DNA of 37,231 nucleotides from Planctomycetota bacterium (GCA_029260735.1 JAJDCR010000103.1:1-37231), one strand, 5' to 3'. Shown: positions 8,768 to 17,219, counted from the first letter of the stretch. Translations and numbers: made by a program. Notes: a model not told the origin generated them from the letters alone.

Positions 8768-9360
8768 GTTTGAGTACCTAAATCTTTGATCGGAATAACC
8801 CGAATGGCCTGGGGCATATGAATACAAGCTTGTTCACATAGCCCGCAACCCACACAGTATTTTGGATTAACATGAGGCTGCTCAAAGAGCCCCAGTGTAA
8901 TTGCTTTACCTGGAAGAGGGCAAGCGTGATAGCAAGCTCCGCAAGTTCTTCCCGCATAGGAGTAGCATATATCTTCTGCGACAAAGGCGGTTCCCATAGT
9001 AACAGAAAGCATACCCTCTAAGGTAGGCTCTAAAGGAGTTAGAGCCCCGGTAGGGCAAACTTGGGTACAAGCCATACAGAGAATACATGCTTTTGCTCTC
9101 GCAACAATGTAAGGGGTGGCCAAGTTTTCTAAGCCTTTTTCTAGGCCCGAAAGAGAGATGCATTTGTTCGGACAAACATTCGCACATTGACCACACCCAA
9201 TACAAGCGTCGAGAAACTCTTTTTCTGGTTTTGCTCCGGGAGGGCGGAGATATTTTTTTAAGCGAGAAGAGATCGGTTTGGGGAGTTTGTCCACTAGGGG
9301 AATTAATCCACAAGCAACCACTCCCGCCATAAAAGATCTCATGAACTTGCGTCGTTCCAT
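8764..9360 (-). CDS. napG: NapG-type periplasmic ferredoxin
   Basis: The 198-residue protein has a twin-Arg start (MERRKFMRSFMAG) followed by a short hydrophobic stretch, fitting Tat export as in NapG. Four [4Fe-4S] motifs are visible: C53/C56/C59/C63, C92/C95/C98/C102, a modified third (C132, C140, C143, C147), and C169/C172/C175/C179. It is somewhat shorter than the roughly 230-residue enterobacterial NapG. The start codon immediately follows the napA stop, and its end overlaps napH by 4 bp. NapG is known to receive electrons from NapH. A different electron-transfer ferredoxin of a molybdoenzyme operon is possible, but the A-G-H gene order favours NapG. Confidence 0.85.
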   Translation of the reverse strand: MERRKFMRSFMAGVVACGLIPLVDKLPKPISSRLKKYLRPPGAKPEKEFLDACIGCGQCANVCPNKCISLSGLEKGLENLATPYIVARAKACILCMACTQVCPTGALTPLEPTLEGMLSVTMGTAFVAEDICYSYAGRTCGACYHACPLPGKAITLGLFEQPHVNPKYCVGCGLCEQACIHMPQAIRVIPIKDLGTQT

Positions 9361-11979
9361 CTAAAGAACCTCTACTCGTGCTGCGCACTTCTTGAAATCA
9401 GCTTGGCCCGAAACTGGGTCAAAAGCTCGGTGAGTAGTACCATTGGCGAGCCAACGATTCTTCTTTGGGTCAGCCGAATCCGCAACCGAAAGATTCCAAG
9501 GGCTAAACAAGAAACCTTTGGGTACAGTGTTTCGAGCAGGTTTGACAACAGAGTCTAAACCAATCGAAACTCTCGCTTCGATACTACCTCGTCGGGTTGT
9601 TATTTTTACCCACTGGCCGTCTTTAACTCCCAACTCTTTGGCGTCGTCAGGGTGCATTTCCACGTACATTTCAGGAACTAATTTTTTGGTCGTACCTGAT
9701 CTAATAGTTTTTGAAGTATGAAAATGCTCATAAACCACTCCTGTTGCCCACCAAAAAGGGTACTTATCCTTAGGACACTGGCCTATTTTTTTTCCTAAAT
9801 GATCGGCGTGAGGAAGCTCAGGAGTAAGACCGGCATCTCGGGCTTGAACGAGAACATCGTAGTGATCGATAATAAAATAATTAGGATCTGTCCCTGCTTT
9901 TGATAGCTCATCGGTAATTTCTCGGTACTGAGAATAGTCTTGGTGGCACATGTGGAAATGGAGTTTGCCATCGGTATGACGAAACTCTGCATAGGGCTTA
10001 TCCGGCCAGTAGCCTTCTTGTCCCATATATCGTCTTTTTGTTCCACCGGCTTTAGCAATAGCTGCTGTCGGAGCAGGCCACTGAATACCGCGTAAGTTTC
10101 GGATTTGCTCGTAAGGAGATTTCCCGGTTTCTTTTTCCACTTCCAAAATCCCCGTCATATCGGAATCTGTTCCTTTGGAGGCTTTGATAAAATCACGGAA
10201 AACTTCTTCTGGATCATAGAACCCATTTTCCTTACGGTGGTAAGGGAAAATCTTATCTCCATCCAAGCCTAGTTTTTCGGCAATCAGTTTTCCTTTGTCG
10301 ATAACCATGTCCATGTCCGGACGACAGCCTTTAATAGGGTTGGCTGTTCCATCGACAACATAAAAACGTCTTTCGGATTGGATATAGGTACCCCCGACCC
10401 ATTCTCCCCAAGTGGCCGCAGGCAAAATGACATCCGCATACAGATTATTGGGAGCATGTTCGTAGATCTCTTGGACTACGGTAAACATCTTTGTCAAAGC
10501 AGGTCGAACTAGAGTATAGGAATCCGGCAAATCAATATGAGTGGCATAAATGAGGAACATCGCATCGACTTCTCCCTTGAGAGCTCTTTCCATCATGCCA
10601 ACGGCCATTCCAGTGTTGGACATCTCAGCTACTTTATCTAGACGCTCTGGAGGGATATTCCAACTTTTTGCCATTTTTCTCCGATGAACAGCATCGTTTA
10701 GTCCAATATTAAAAGGTAGTCGTCCGGTTAATCCTCCGGTAATTCTCTCGCCCATCGCGTTAGGTTGTCCGGTTTGAGAGTGAGGTCCACAGCCTTGCCG
10801 ACCAATGTTTCCGGTCAAGGCCATCAGGTTGATTATGCTCATGGTATTGTGCTGTCCGTGAAGGTGTTGGTTGTAACCGATACCCCAAAAACTAAGCACT
10901 CCTCCGCGGCCCCTTTTTTTCCCTTTGATACTAGCACTGGCCCAAACTTTTGCCAATTTATAGATATCTTCGGCAGGGATTTTTGTTCGATCTTCTACTT
11001 CAGCAGGATTGTAGCCTGATTTTACTTCTTCGACATATTTTTCCCATCCCGTTGTATGGCTCTTTAAGAAATCCCAAGCTACCGCCTCAGGATGTTTCTC
11101 CATTATGGCATAGGCCAAAGCATTATGGATGGAAATGTCTCCGTTGATCGTTGGAAAGTGGAAGCTGTTGTCAGGGTTAATGTCCTCTAAACCTTGCACT
11201 GTCCCTGTTCTTCTAGGATCGACGACAAGAGTAGGAATATTTTTTTGAGCTTTGTGGTCAGCCACACGCCAGTAAAGTATGGGGTGAGAACCACGAGCAT
11301 TATGTCCCCAGAAAGTGATCATATCGGCCATCTCAATATCTTCATAGCAAGTAGGTGGAGTATCCGAACCTATTGACTTGAAGTAACCAGTTACGGCAGA
11401 AGTCATACACATACGAGCGTTAGCTTCTATTGTGTTAGACCCGATAATCCCCTTCATAAAAATATTCTCTAGATATTGCCCTTCCACAGTTAGCTGGCCT
11501 GAGCCATAAAGACCAATGGAGTTTCCTCCTTTTGTCTTAATGATTTCAGCAATTTGCTCAGCGATCAGCTCTTCTGCTTCATCCCAACTCGCTTCTCGAA
11601 AATGTTCCTTATCAAAAGAACCTTTTGTTTTAGAGACGTGTCCTCGCAGAGGATCGGACATATCTTTACGAATTAAAGGTTTTGTCAGGCGATCGACATA
11701 GATAGCCTCAGCAGAAGTTAATCCTTTGATGCACTGGAGTCCTTTGTTGGTCGGATGATCTTTGTCAGGAACGATATTGCTAATGCGCCCATTTTTTGTC
11801 TTAATAATGGTGCCACAACCTACTCCACAGTATGGACAAGCTGCGAGAATGTTATCTTTTGCAGTCGTTTTAGCTAGTTCGTAAGTTTGTCCTTCGGGAA
11901 CAGCCCAACCGTTTTCCGCGATGATTCCTCCCGCTACAGTTGCAGCGGCAGCCCCTTTGATGAAGCTTCGTCTTTTCAT
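9361..11979 (-). CDS. napA: NapA-type periplasmic nitrate reductase catalytic subunit
   Basis: This 872-residue protein is a molybdopterin oxidoreductase of the nitrate-reductase branch. It has a Tat signal (MKRRSFIKGAAAATVAGG). An N-terminal [4Fe-4S] site follows (C48, C51, C55, C83 in CPYCGVGCG...GLQCIKG), then a candidate molybdenum Cys ligand C191 in ANARMCMTS. The GCGPHSQTGQPNAMGER cofactor loop is present, as is the C-terminal DFKKCAARVEVL tail that resembles NapA ends. E. coli NapA is 828 residues. AGGAGAAATAC precedes the ATG. It reduces nitrate to nitrite in the periplasm if the assignment is right. No napD chaperone or napB is present nearby. An oxidoreductase for another oxyanion cannot be excluded from sequence alone, but NapA-like is the best reading. 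Confidence 0.85.
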   Translation of the reverse strand: MKRRSFIKGAAAATVAGGIIAENGWAVPEGQTYELAKTTAKDNILAACPYCGVGCGTIIKTKNGRISNIVPDKDHPTNKGLQCIKGLTSAEAIYVDRLTKPLIRKDMSDPLRGHVSKTKGSFDKEHFREASWDEAEELIAEQIAEIIKTKGGNSIGLYGSGQLTVEGQYLENIFMKGIIGSNTIEANARMCMTSAVTGYFKSIGSDTPPTCYEDIEMADMITFWGHNARGSHPILYWRVADHKAQKNIPTLVVDPRRTGTVQGLEDINPDNSFHFPTINGDISIHNALAYAIMEKHPEAVAWDFLKSHTTGWEKYVEEVKSGYNPAEVEDRTKIPAEDIYKLAKVWASASIKGKKRGRGGVLSFWGIGYNQHLHGQHNTMSIINLMALTGNIGRQGCGPHSQTGQPNAMGERITGGLTGRLPFNIGLNDAVHRRKMAKSWNIPPERLDKVAEMSNTGMAVGMMERALKGEVDAMFLIYATHIDLPDSYTLVRPALTKMFTVVQEIYEHAPNNLYADVILPAATWGEWVGGTYIQSERRFYVVDGTANPIKGCRPDMDMVIDKGKLIAEKLGLDGDKIFPYHRKENGFYDPEEVFRDFIKASKGTDSDMTGILEVEKETGKSPYEQIRNLRGIQWPAPTAAIAKAGGTKRRYMGQEGYWPDKPYAEFRHTDGKLHFHMCHQDYSQYREITDELSKAGTDPNYFIIDHYDVLVQARDAGLTPELPHADHLGKKIGQCPKDKYPFWWATGVVYEHFHTSKTIRSGTTKKLVPEMYVEMHPDDAKELGVKDGQWVKITTRRGSIEARVSIGLDSVVKPARNTVPKGFLFSPWNLSVADSADPKKNRWLANGTTHRAFDPVSGQADFKKCAARVEVL

Positions 11980-12008
11980 GTATTTCTCCTCTTGATTTTA
12001 GTAACCGA

Positions 12009-13067
12009 CTACCTGCCGTTTTTACTCTCGTTTTTACTAGCTTGTTCTCGCAAAAAAGAAATTATGTTATAAACATCTTCTTTTTCTAAATTGGCCAAAC
12101 CTCTTGATCCAACAAAAGCTCTCATCGCTGTTCCAACTCGTCCATTTTCCACTGTTTTGAATATGTAGTCGTCAGAGGCAACATTGAGAAAGCCCTTTAA
12201 ACCAATTCCTGGTCCAACTCCTCCCGAAATGTAGCCATCACCATTTTCACCATGGCAAGAAGCACAATACGTTTGATAGGTTATATGACCTTGTTGAGGG
12301 TCTCCGCTGTACTTAACAGAAGGATCCACTTTGATGTCCAGTGGCAGAGGAATCCAACTACTTCTTAGATAGGCCACTACGGCATCCAGGTCTTCTTCAC
12401 TTAAATCAGGTCGGGGCACCATTGAGGTTCCCTCTCTACCACGACGAATCGTTTCCTTAATGAAATCATCAGAAGCCAAAGCTAAAAAATCTCTATTTCG
12501 AATGCTCGGAGCCACCCCTATTTTACCAACTCCTCCTGTTTGATGACAAGGAGCACATTGAGTGTTTAGAATCTGCTCGCCTTTTTTTACGGGATCTACA
12601 TCCCCAAAACCTACAGGGTGTAAAGCTAGCTCATGTTCTGAAGCGGTAACTGTTTTACCTTTTAGGTCAAAAATCCACTGGAGCATAGCTTTGACGTTGT
12701 CTCTTTCTAGTTGAGGGTGAGCTGTCATCGGGGCGTCTCCCCAAGTTCCACTCCCTCCTAGTTTTATTTTTCTGACAAGCAGAGAAACATTTTCAGAATT
12801 GTCTTCATATTTTTCCGCTATTTCAACAAAAGAAGGCCCTATGAGCTTACCCTCGGTCTTATGACAAATAAAGCAATCGCTTTTGGTCATTAACTCTTGC
12901 CCATTCAAAACATTTTCAACTACAAGCGTTTCTTCGCCATGACTTTTATGCTTGTCTCCCATGACGCTAAAAAGAGTTGTGCTAAAAAAAAGAATTGCGC
13001 AAACAAATAGAGTTAAGGTGACAGCTATAAAGGTACTCAGTAGAAAGCCTAGTTTTTCGTTTTCCAT
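12009..13067 (-). CDS. Membrane-anchored tri-haem cytochrome c
   Basis: The ATG at 13065-13067 has AGGAG eight bases upstream; a TTG two codons earlier is too close to it. The 352-residue product has one N-terminal membrane helix (residues 7-35). Three cytochrome c domains follow, each with one CxxCH (C65-FICH, C171-APCH, C268-ASCH) and candidate axial Met residues near M114, M216 and M315. It is the first gene of the nap-type operon, 29 bp before napA. It probably acts as the electron donor or acceptor in place of the absent NapB/NapC; this is inferred from position. It shows no similarity in motif layout to the dihaem NapB or the tetrahaem NapC. Confidence 0.8.
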   Translation of the reverse strand: MENEKLGFLLSTFIAVTLTLFVCAILFFSTTLFSVMGDKHKSHGEETLVVENVLNGQELMTKSDCFICHKTEGKLIGPSFVEIAEKYEDNSENVSLLVRKIKLGGSGTWGDAPMTAHPQLERDNVKAMLQWIFDLKGKTVTASEHELALHPVGFGDVDPVKKGEQILNTQCAPCHQTGGVGKIGVAPSIRNRDFLALASDDFIKETIRRGREGTSMVPRPDLSEEDLDAVVAYLRSSWIPLPLDIKVDPSVKYSGDPQQGHITYQTYCASCHGENGDGYISGGVGPGIGLKGFLNVASDDYIFKTVENGRVGTAMRAFVGSRGLANLEKEDVYNIISFLREQASKNESKNGR

Positions 13068-13341
13068 CCCCAATACTCCTAAATCTAAAATTCCTTACGG
13101 CTAATAATGCAAATGGAAGGAGTCTTTTTTAAAAGATAAAAGCATCTCCTTATCCTGTTTTGGGATAAATAAAAAGAAATGAATCTAATCACATCTATTT
13201 ATCCTAATTATCCCAGAAGAAAAAAGATTATCAAGCAAAAAAAACATTTTTCTTATGTAAAAAACCTTGCTCCAAATATAATATATTCCGTTGTATTTTA
13301 TTGGTTTCTATTTCCTCTCAACCGAAGAGCAAAGTTTTCCT

Positions 13342-14334
13342 ATGAATCCGCCTCCTTTTCCCAAAAAAACAGGAATAATTGATTTACACGTAGACTCTAT
13401 TATTATTCAACGCTTTTTCCGCTATGACATTCGAAAAAAACATCTTTTAGGACTTCGAGGGCAACCTTTTTTTGGCCACGCCGATTTACCCCGTATGCAA
13501 GAAACCGGTTACACCGGAGCTTGCCTGGGAATTCACTATTGGCCTTGGGAAAGTGAAAAAGCCTGGAGAGAGTTAGAGAGGCAAATAGATTATTTGGATA
13601 AAATTTGCCAGCACTCTCCCAATGTTTACCGGGTCTACTCCCCAACAGACTGGCAAAAAGCACAAGAAAAGCAACTCTTAGCTTTGGCTCCTGGAGTCGA
13701 AGGAACTCATATGCTAAATGGAGATCTTAGCCGAGTCGAGCACCTCGCCCAGCGGGGAGTGAGCTACCTCACCCTCACCCATTTCTCCAAAAACCGAGCA
13801 GCCACTCCTTCTATTGGAAGAGGAGCCAATGAAAGAGAAGGACTAAGTCCATTTGGCCGAGAGCTAGTGCAGCTATTAAATGAATTTTCAATCATTATTG
13901 ACGTAGCCCATGTCAATACTCCCGGAGTACTAGAGGTTTGCCAGCTGAGCCAGTCCCCTATTTTGTGCACCCACACAGGAGTCAAAGGCATTCATCCCGC
14001 CGCCCGCAATATTTCTGACGCCGAAATAGACGCCATCGCAGCCAACGGAGGAGTGATTGGAGTAATCTTTGCCCCTTTCTTTTTGAAAGGTAAACTCTGG
14101 GCTTCTTCCGAATGTATCGCGGAACATATCGAGTATATCGCTGAGCGAGTAGGGACAAAGCACATCGCCCTGGGGTCAGACTACGACGGCTTTGTGCCCT
14201 CGATTCCTAACGACCAAAGAGATTGCCGCGGAGTTCTCGTCTTACGAGAAATTCTCGAAAGAAAAGGTTTTTCAGCAGAGGATTTGCAAGCTATTTTCCA
14301 AGAAAATGCTTTGCGAGTTTTATCGGGAGGGTGA
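13342..14334 (+). CDS. Membrane dipeptidase, peptidase family M19
   Basis: From the ATG at 13342 the product has 330 residues, a normal length for renal-dipeptidase-like (M19) enzymes. The zinc-site residues of the family are visible: H16 and D18 in DLHVDS, bridging E120 in GVEGTHML, H190 in IIDVAHV, H211 in ILCTHTG, and D280 in ALGSDYDGF. R222 follows in AARNISD. The family hydrolyses dipeptides, often with D-residues. There is no signal peptide, so a cytoplasmic role is likely. An earlier ATG at 13291 adds 17 hydrophobic residues and could be considered, but neither start has a strong ribosome site. The gene is divergent from the nap operon and ends within a repeat that begins at its stop codon. 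Confidence 0.85.
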   Translation: MNPPPFPKKTGIIDLHVDSIIIQRFFRYDIRKKHLLGLRGQPFFGHADLPRMQETGYTGACLGIHYWPWESEKAWRELERQIDYLDKICQHSPNVYRVYSPTDWQKAQEKQLLALAPGVEGTHMLNGDLSRVEHLAQRGVSYLTLTHFSKNRAATPSIGRGANEREGLSPFGRELVQLLNEFSIIIDVAHVNTPGVLEVCQLSQSPILCTHTGVKGIHPAARNISDAEIDAIAANGGVIGVIFAPFFLKGKLWASSECIAEHIEYIAERVGTKHIALGSDYDGFVPSIPNDQRDCRGVLVLREILERKGFSAEDLQAIFQENALRVLSGG

Positions 14335-14366
14335 GGTTTCGGTGGAAACGAAAGATTTTAACCGAG
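14330..14366 (+). repeat. 37-bp hairpin repeat, copy 1
   Basis: The repeat begins at the stop codon of the dipeptidase gene and contains the small hairpin GTTTC-ggtg-GAAAC (14336-14349). A second copy lies at 17792-17828 with the stem preserved by paired changes. Confidence 0.6.
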
Positions 14367-14424
14367 ATTAGGGGGGGAATGCACAAAAAATGCACGATGG
14401 GGTTGCGGAGAAACATAACAATTT

Positions 14425-14473
14425 CTTTGTCCTGAAAGGACAACACAACCCAGCCTAGGACGAAGTCCTAGGA
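14425..14473 (+). repeat. 49-bp two-hairpin REP-like repeat, copy 1
   Basis: Two hairpins with GAA loops are joined by ACACAACCCAG: GTCCT-gaa-AGGAC, then CCTAGGAC-gaa-GTCCTAGG with an 8-bp perfect stem. An inverted copy at 17618-17666 matches at 48 of 49 positions. A looser relative (GCTCT-gaa-AGAGC, then AACAACCCAG and a GGGC-aac-GCCC hairpin) lies at 37068-37106. This layout resembles REP-type palindromic repeats; a RAYT transposase is not present in the window. Confidence 0.65.
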
Positions 14474-14495
14474 ATATTGGTATTCCATATTCCTG

Positions 14496-14621
14496 GCCCT
14501 GAAGGGGCGAAACAATTTAGAGTATTATGCCCATTCAGAGTGTATTCGAGATACAATACATAATCCCAGGGGTTTTCAACCGGTTAAAACCCCTGGCCAC
14601 GTTCCCCACTGCTTCGCAGTG
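14496..14621. repeat. Cluster of three further palindromes
   Basis: GCCCT-gaa-GGGGC lies at 14496-14508. A perfect 11-bp stem, CCAGGGGTTTT with AAAACCCCTGG around a 9-nt loop holding AACCGGTT, lies at 14566-14596. CACTGC-ttc-GCAGTG lies at 14607-14621. They continue the 49-bp repeat and together fill much of the 455-bp gap between the dipeptidase and the Rpn-type gene. No open frame of note is seen in the gap. Confidence 0.6.
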
Positions 14622-14789
14622 AATACCTTCTCTACTCTTATTTCAACAGTAGTTGAGGCAAAGCCATCCCAGAGGACATGGTGGGTAGAACGGTTTTCGA
14701 TAAACAAAAATGACCTAAGCCTGGGGGCTTCGTTATTTGTCACTCCAACCAAGAAGCTATTTATAGTTAATGACAGAGAAAAATGTCAT

Positions 14790-15641
14790 TTATAGACTTG
14801 CCTTCTCTAATCCATCTTTCAGTTTTAACACTTCCTCCATCGATAACTTGGTTACCTCAGAGATAAAAGAAAGCTCCGTACCTTTGCGAAGCATCTCTAA
14901 GGCAACTTTTTTTATCCCTTTAATTTCACCTTGAATTTCACCTTTTTCTTCGCCTTTTCTTTGGGCATATTCAAATACTTTAAGCATGACAATCTGGCTC
15001 CAAATAATATCCAACGCTTCCGAAGGAATGACTTTGTTACACATTACAATAAGAGCGCCTAAGAGTTCTAGCTCAATTTTCTTTTGGTCATACAATTCCT
15101 TTGCATAAAGTATAACATCTTTTGCAAATTCGTCATGTTTTTTTCCAACTACTCCATACATGGGTAAAAATACTAGCTCAACGGGGTTTGGTAACTCCCG
15201 CTCTCTCATTTCCGCAAGAGCTTTTTCTCCATCTCTTTTAGTTAGATTAACAATAACGGGACTAAAATGAGCGATAGACGTTTCCAGCGAAGTTTGTTTA
15301 GTGACCTCACCAGAAGCCACGATAACCGTAGTTAATTTTGTTGTGTTGATTTGCTCGGCAATTAAAAAATGCTGAGCGGCAAAACGATACAAATCTTTTC
15401 TGCTAAGGTTCCTCTCCTCTTCCAATTGGTAGTAATGCCCGTTTTCGTCAATCAAAAGGACATCTATTCTTTCTTCTTTAACTTCCAGAGTGACAGGCTC
15501 GTATCCACAAACATCGACAATCTTGCCGGTATGGATTCCCAAAACATCTAGCGTTTCTCCTGTGAAAACTTTCATCATCCACTTGAATATGATGTCGAAG
15601 TTTTGCTTATAGTTGATCCCATCTTTGCCGCCAATACCCAT
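14790..15641 (-). CDS. Rpn-family PD-(D/E)XK nuclease (transposase-like)
   Basis: This 283-residue protein looks like the Rpn/PDDEXK nuclease-transposase family. The N-terminal block includes NFDIIFKWMMKVFTGE, then the nuclease core with D60 in ERIDVLLIDENGHYYQLEEE and acidic E74-E76. Members usually show ExQ or ExK at this place, so LEEER is a variant. A charged helix with EEKGEIQGEIKGIKK repeats follows, and the tail (ISEVTKLSMEEVLKLKDG) is typical of these proteins. Rpn proteins promote recombination, and some act in phage defence. AAAGG precedes the start at a long spacing. A duplicated, broken copy lies 2 kb away. Whether it is catalytically active is uncertain. Confidence 0.75.
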   Translation of the reverse strand: MGIGGKDGINYKQNFDIIFKWMMKVFTGETLDVLGIHTGKIVDVCGYEPVTLEVKEERIDVLLIDENGHYYQLEEERNLSRKDLYRFAAQHFLIAEQINTTKLTTVIVASGEVTKQTSLETSIAHFSPVIVNLTKRDGEKALAEMRERELPNPVELVFLPMYGVVGKKHDEFAKDVILYAKELYDQKKIELELLGALIVMCNKVIPSEALDIIWSQIVMLKVFEYAQRKGEEKGEIQGEIKGIKKVALEMLRKGTELSFISEVTKLSMEEVLKLKDGLEKASL

Positions 15642-15859
15642 ATTCTTTTACGCCTTTCTGCTTTGCACTGTTTGCTGCCTGTGAAAATTGTTGTGAGATT
15701 GTCCTTTTGCTTTTAATAGAAGCAATCACAAAATAAATTTATTAAAAGAATAGTTCTAGCACTAATTCAATAACTATATAGAAGTTAACTCTTTACCTTT
15801 AATAAACCAATGTGAAATGTTTGTAGTTCTATTAATAAACAAAAACATATGAGGTAGTT

Positions 15860-16723
15860 TTAGTCAAAGGTAAAAAGCTCTAGCCATCGCATTGACTCTT
15901 CAAATTTATTTGAGGGTAAATGGATATAGCGAGTTAAAGAAAACTCCTTCTTAAATTGGGCCCAGACTTTCATTCTCTTTTTTCGTTCGGGACTAATCGC
16001 CGCTACCTTGGATTTGAGTCTCTGGGCTTGGGCTACTGAAATGGGAGGAAAATTTTGTTCCTTTAATTTTACATGAGAAGAGACGGGTGGTAAATTTGGC
16101 TTTATGATTATTTTTGGTGGGGCTATCTTTTTTTCTAGTTTATGGCACCTCTCGTTAAGTAAATTCACTTGGTCAACAATTGCTTTGATCATAAAGTGAA
16201 TATCTTTTAGCTGCTCTTCAATAGAAAAAAACAAGTCAAGTTCGCTTTGATCATTCTGTTGTTGGAATTTATGGAAGGATTCAACAATATAAATGGCGTA
16301 TTGTTTTGCCATGGGCGTTTTCTGGAAAAACGCTGCCATGTCGATCCCTTCTTTGGTATAGAACCAAGGTGGAGCATCTCTAAATATTTGTTTACCAAGG
16401 TGTTCTTTAAGGCTGTTGCATGATGCAGCAGCCTCCTTTAAGTGACTCTTGATTATTGACTTAAGTACACTCCATTCTTGCAGAGTCGGTTGAAAACGCC
16501 AATTTACTTTAAAATATTCTTTATTTCGCTCGATTTGAAGATTGAAGTTACTTGTTGTTTTGCCATAGATTTCCGCAACATGACAATCCATCATAGCAGG
16601 TGGATTATCAATGATACTCCAGTTGCATTGGGGAGAAAATTTCTTGAGCTCATTGCTAAATTGAAAGATAGGATAATTTTTTTTATTGGGAATTTGAATT
16701 TTTTCTGGATAATAGAAATTCAT
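15860..16723 (-). CDS. ORF6N/ORF6C phage antirepressor-like protein
   Basis: The 287-residue protein has an N-terminal segment CHVAEIYGKTTSNFNLQIER resembling the ORF6N DNA-binding domain of phage antirepressors. A helical middle part contains MIKAIVDQ. The C-terminal ORF6C-like domain (about 245-285) contains VWAQFKKEFSLTRYIHLPS and FEESMRWLE. The second ORF6C protein at 19396 shares the MIKAIVD coil and the tail, so the two are paralogues. AAAGG lies upstream of the ATG. It is transcribed away from the XRE regulator gene, with 186 bp between them, as in phage-type switches. Such proteins bind DNA or repressors; the target here is unknown. Confidence 0.7.
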   Translation of the reverse strand: MNFYYPEKIQIPNKKNYPIFQFSNELKKFSPQCNWSIIDNPPAMMDCHVAEIYGKTTSNFNLQIERNKEYFKVNWRFQPTLQEWSVLKSIIKSHLKEAAASCNSLKEHLGKQIFRDAPPWFYTKEGIDMAAFFQKTPMAKQYAIYIVESFHKFQQQNDQSELDLFFSIEEQLKDIHFMIKAIVDQVNLLNERCHKLEKKIAPPKIIIKPNLPPVSSHVKLKEQNFPPISVAQAQRLKSKVAAISPERKKRMKVWAQFKKEFSLTRYIHLPSNKFEESMRWLELFTFD

Positions 16724-16909
16724 AAGATACCTTTTGATATCGCATATTATCTGGATACTAAAACCCAGATAAGCCTTTCTCCGGCAACTCTGTACTTTTA
16801 AAACGTAAGAATTTTAGAGTTAATATCTCTATTATATTACAAAAATTTCTCCCAGACAATATTCTTTTCAAGTTTCCTCAATATAACCAAGATTTGATAC
16901 TACAGAAAA

Positions 16910-17182
16910 ATGAAACAAAAACTACAAAACGAAGCAAAAATTATCGGCAAAAGATTGGTATTTCTGAGGAAATATCATGATCTAACTCAATCCGAGTTAG
17001 CAAATAAAGTGGATACTGGTCAGCGTGCGGTTTCTCATTGGGAGTCTGGGCAAACTTTGATTCCCACCTCTTGCTTAATCAAATTATCACGTATTTTTAA
17101 ATGCGGTCTTTCCTATTTTGACCCGGACATCCTTGGCCCAGAAAAGCATTGGGAATCGAAAGAAGTAAAAGAGGAAGAGTAA
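16910..17182 (+). CDS. XRE-family HTH transcriptional regulator
   Basis: The 90-residue protein is almost entirely a Cro/C1-type helix-turn-helix. It contains IGKRLVFLRKYHDLTQSELA, then the recognition helix region VDTGQRAVSHWESGQ, then IPTSCLIKLSRIF. A short acidic tail (KEVKEEE) follows. No clear Shine-Dalgarno is seen before the ATG, so the mRNA may have a very short leader. It is divergent from the ORF6N/ORF6C gene. It could repress that gene and itself from the shared 186-bp region, as phage repressor/antirepressor pairs do; this is inferred. Confidence 0.8.
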   Translation: MKQKLQNEAKIIGKRLVFLRKYHDLTQSELANKVDTGQRAVSHWESGQTLIPTSCLIKLSRIFKCGLSYFDPDILGPEKHWESKEVKEEE

Positions 17183-17204
17183 TCATTCTCTTAAGCTACA
17201 CGAT

Positions 17205-17219
17205 GTCACAAATTGTGAC
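17205..17219. promoter_or_regulatory. GTCACAA-a-TTGTGAC dyad
   Basis: A perfect 7-bp inverted repeat with one central base lies 23 bp after the XRE stop codon. Its size and symmetry fit a dimeric-repressor operator. There is no T-run after it, which argues against a terminator. No gene clearly starts next to it, so its use is unknown. Confidence 0.35.

Noticed and set aside
13267..13282. Promoter with TATAAT upstream of the dipeptidase gene
   Set aside because: TATAAT is present at 13277-13282, but the matching -35 position reads TTATGT and the surrounding DNA is AT-rich enough for chance.
14223..14435. A 70-codon frame overlapping the end of the dipeptidase gene
   Set aside because: It is in another frame of a well-supported enzyme gene and runs into the repeat DNA.
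14335..14789. CRISPR array
   Set aside because: The repeats are palindromes of different sequence, not regular direct repeats with spacers, and no cas gene is near.
17205..17219. Intrinsic terminator for the XRE gene
   Set aside because: The 7-bp dyad has a one-base centre and no T-run, so an operator-like site is the better reading.
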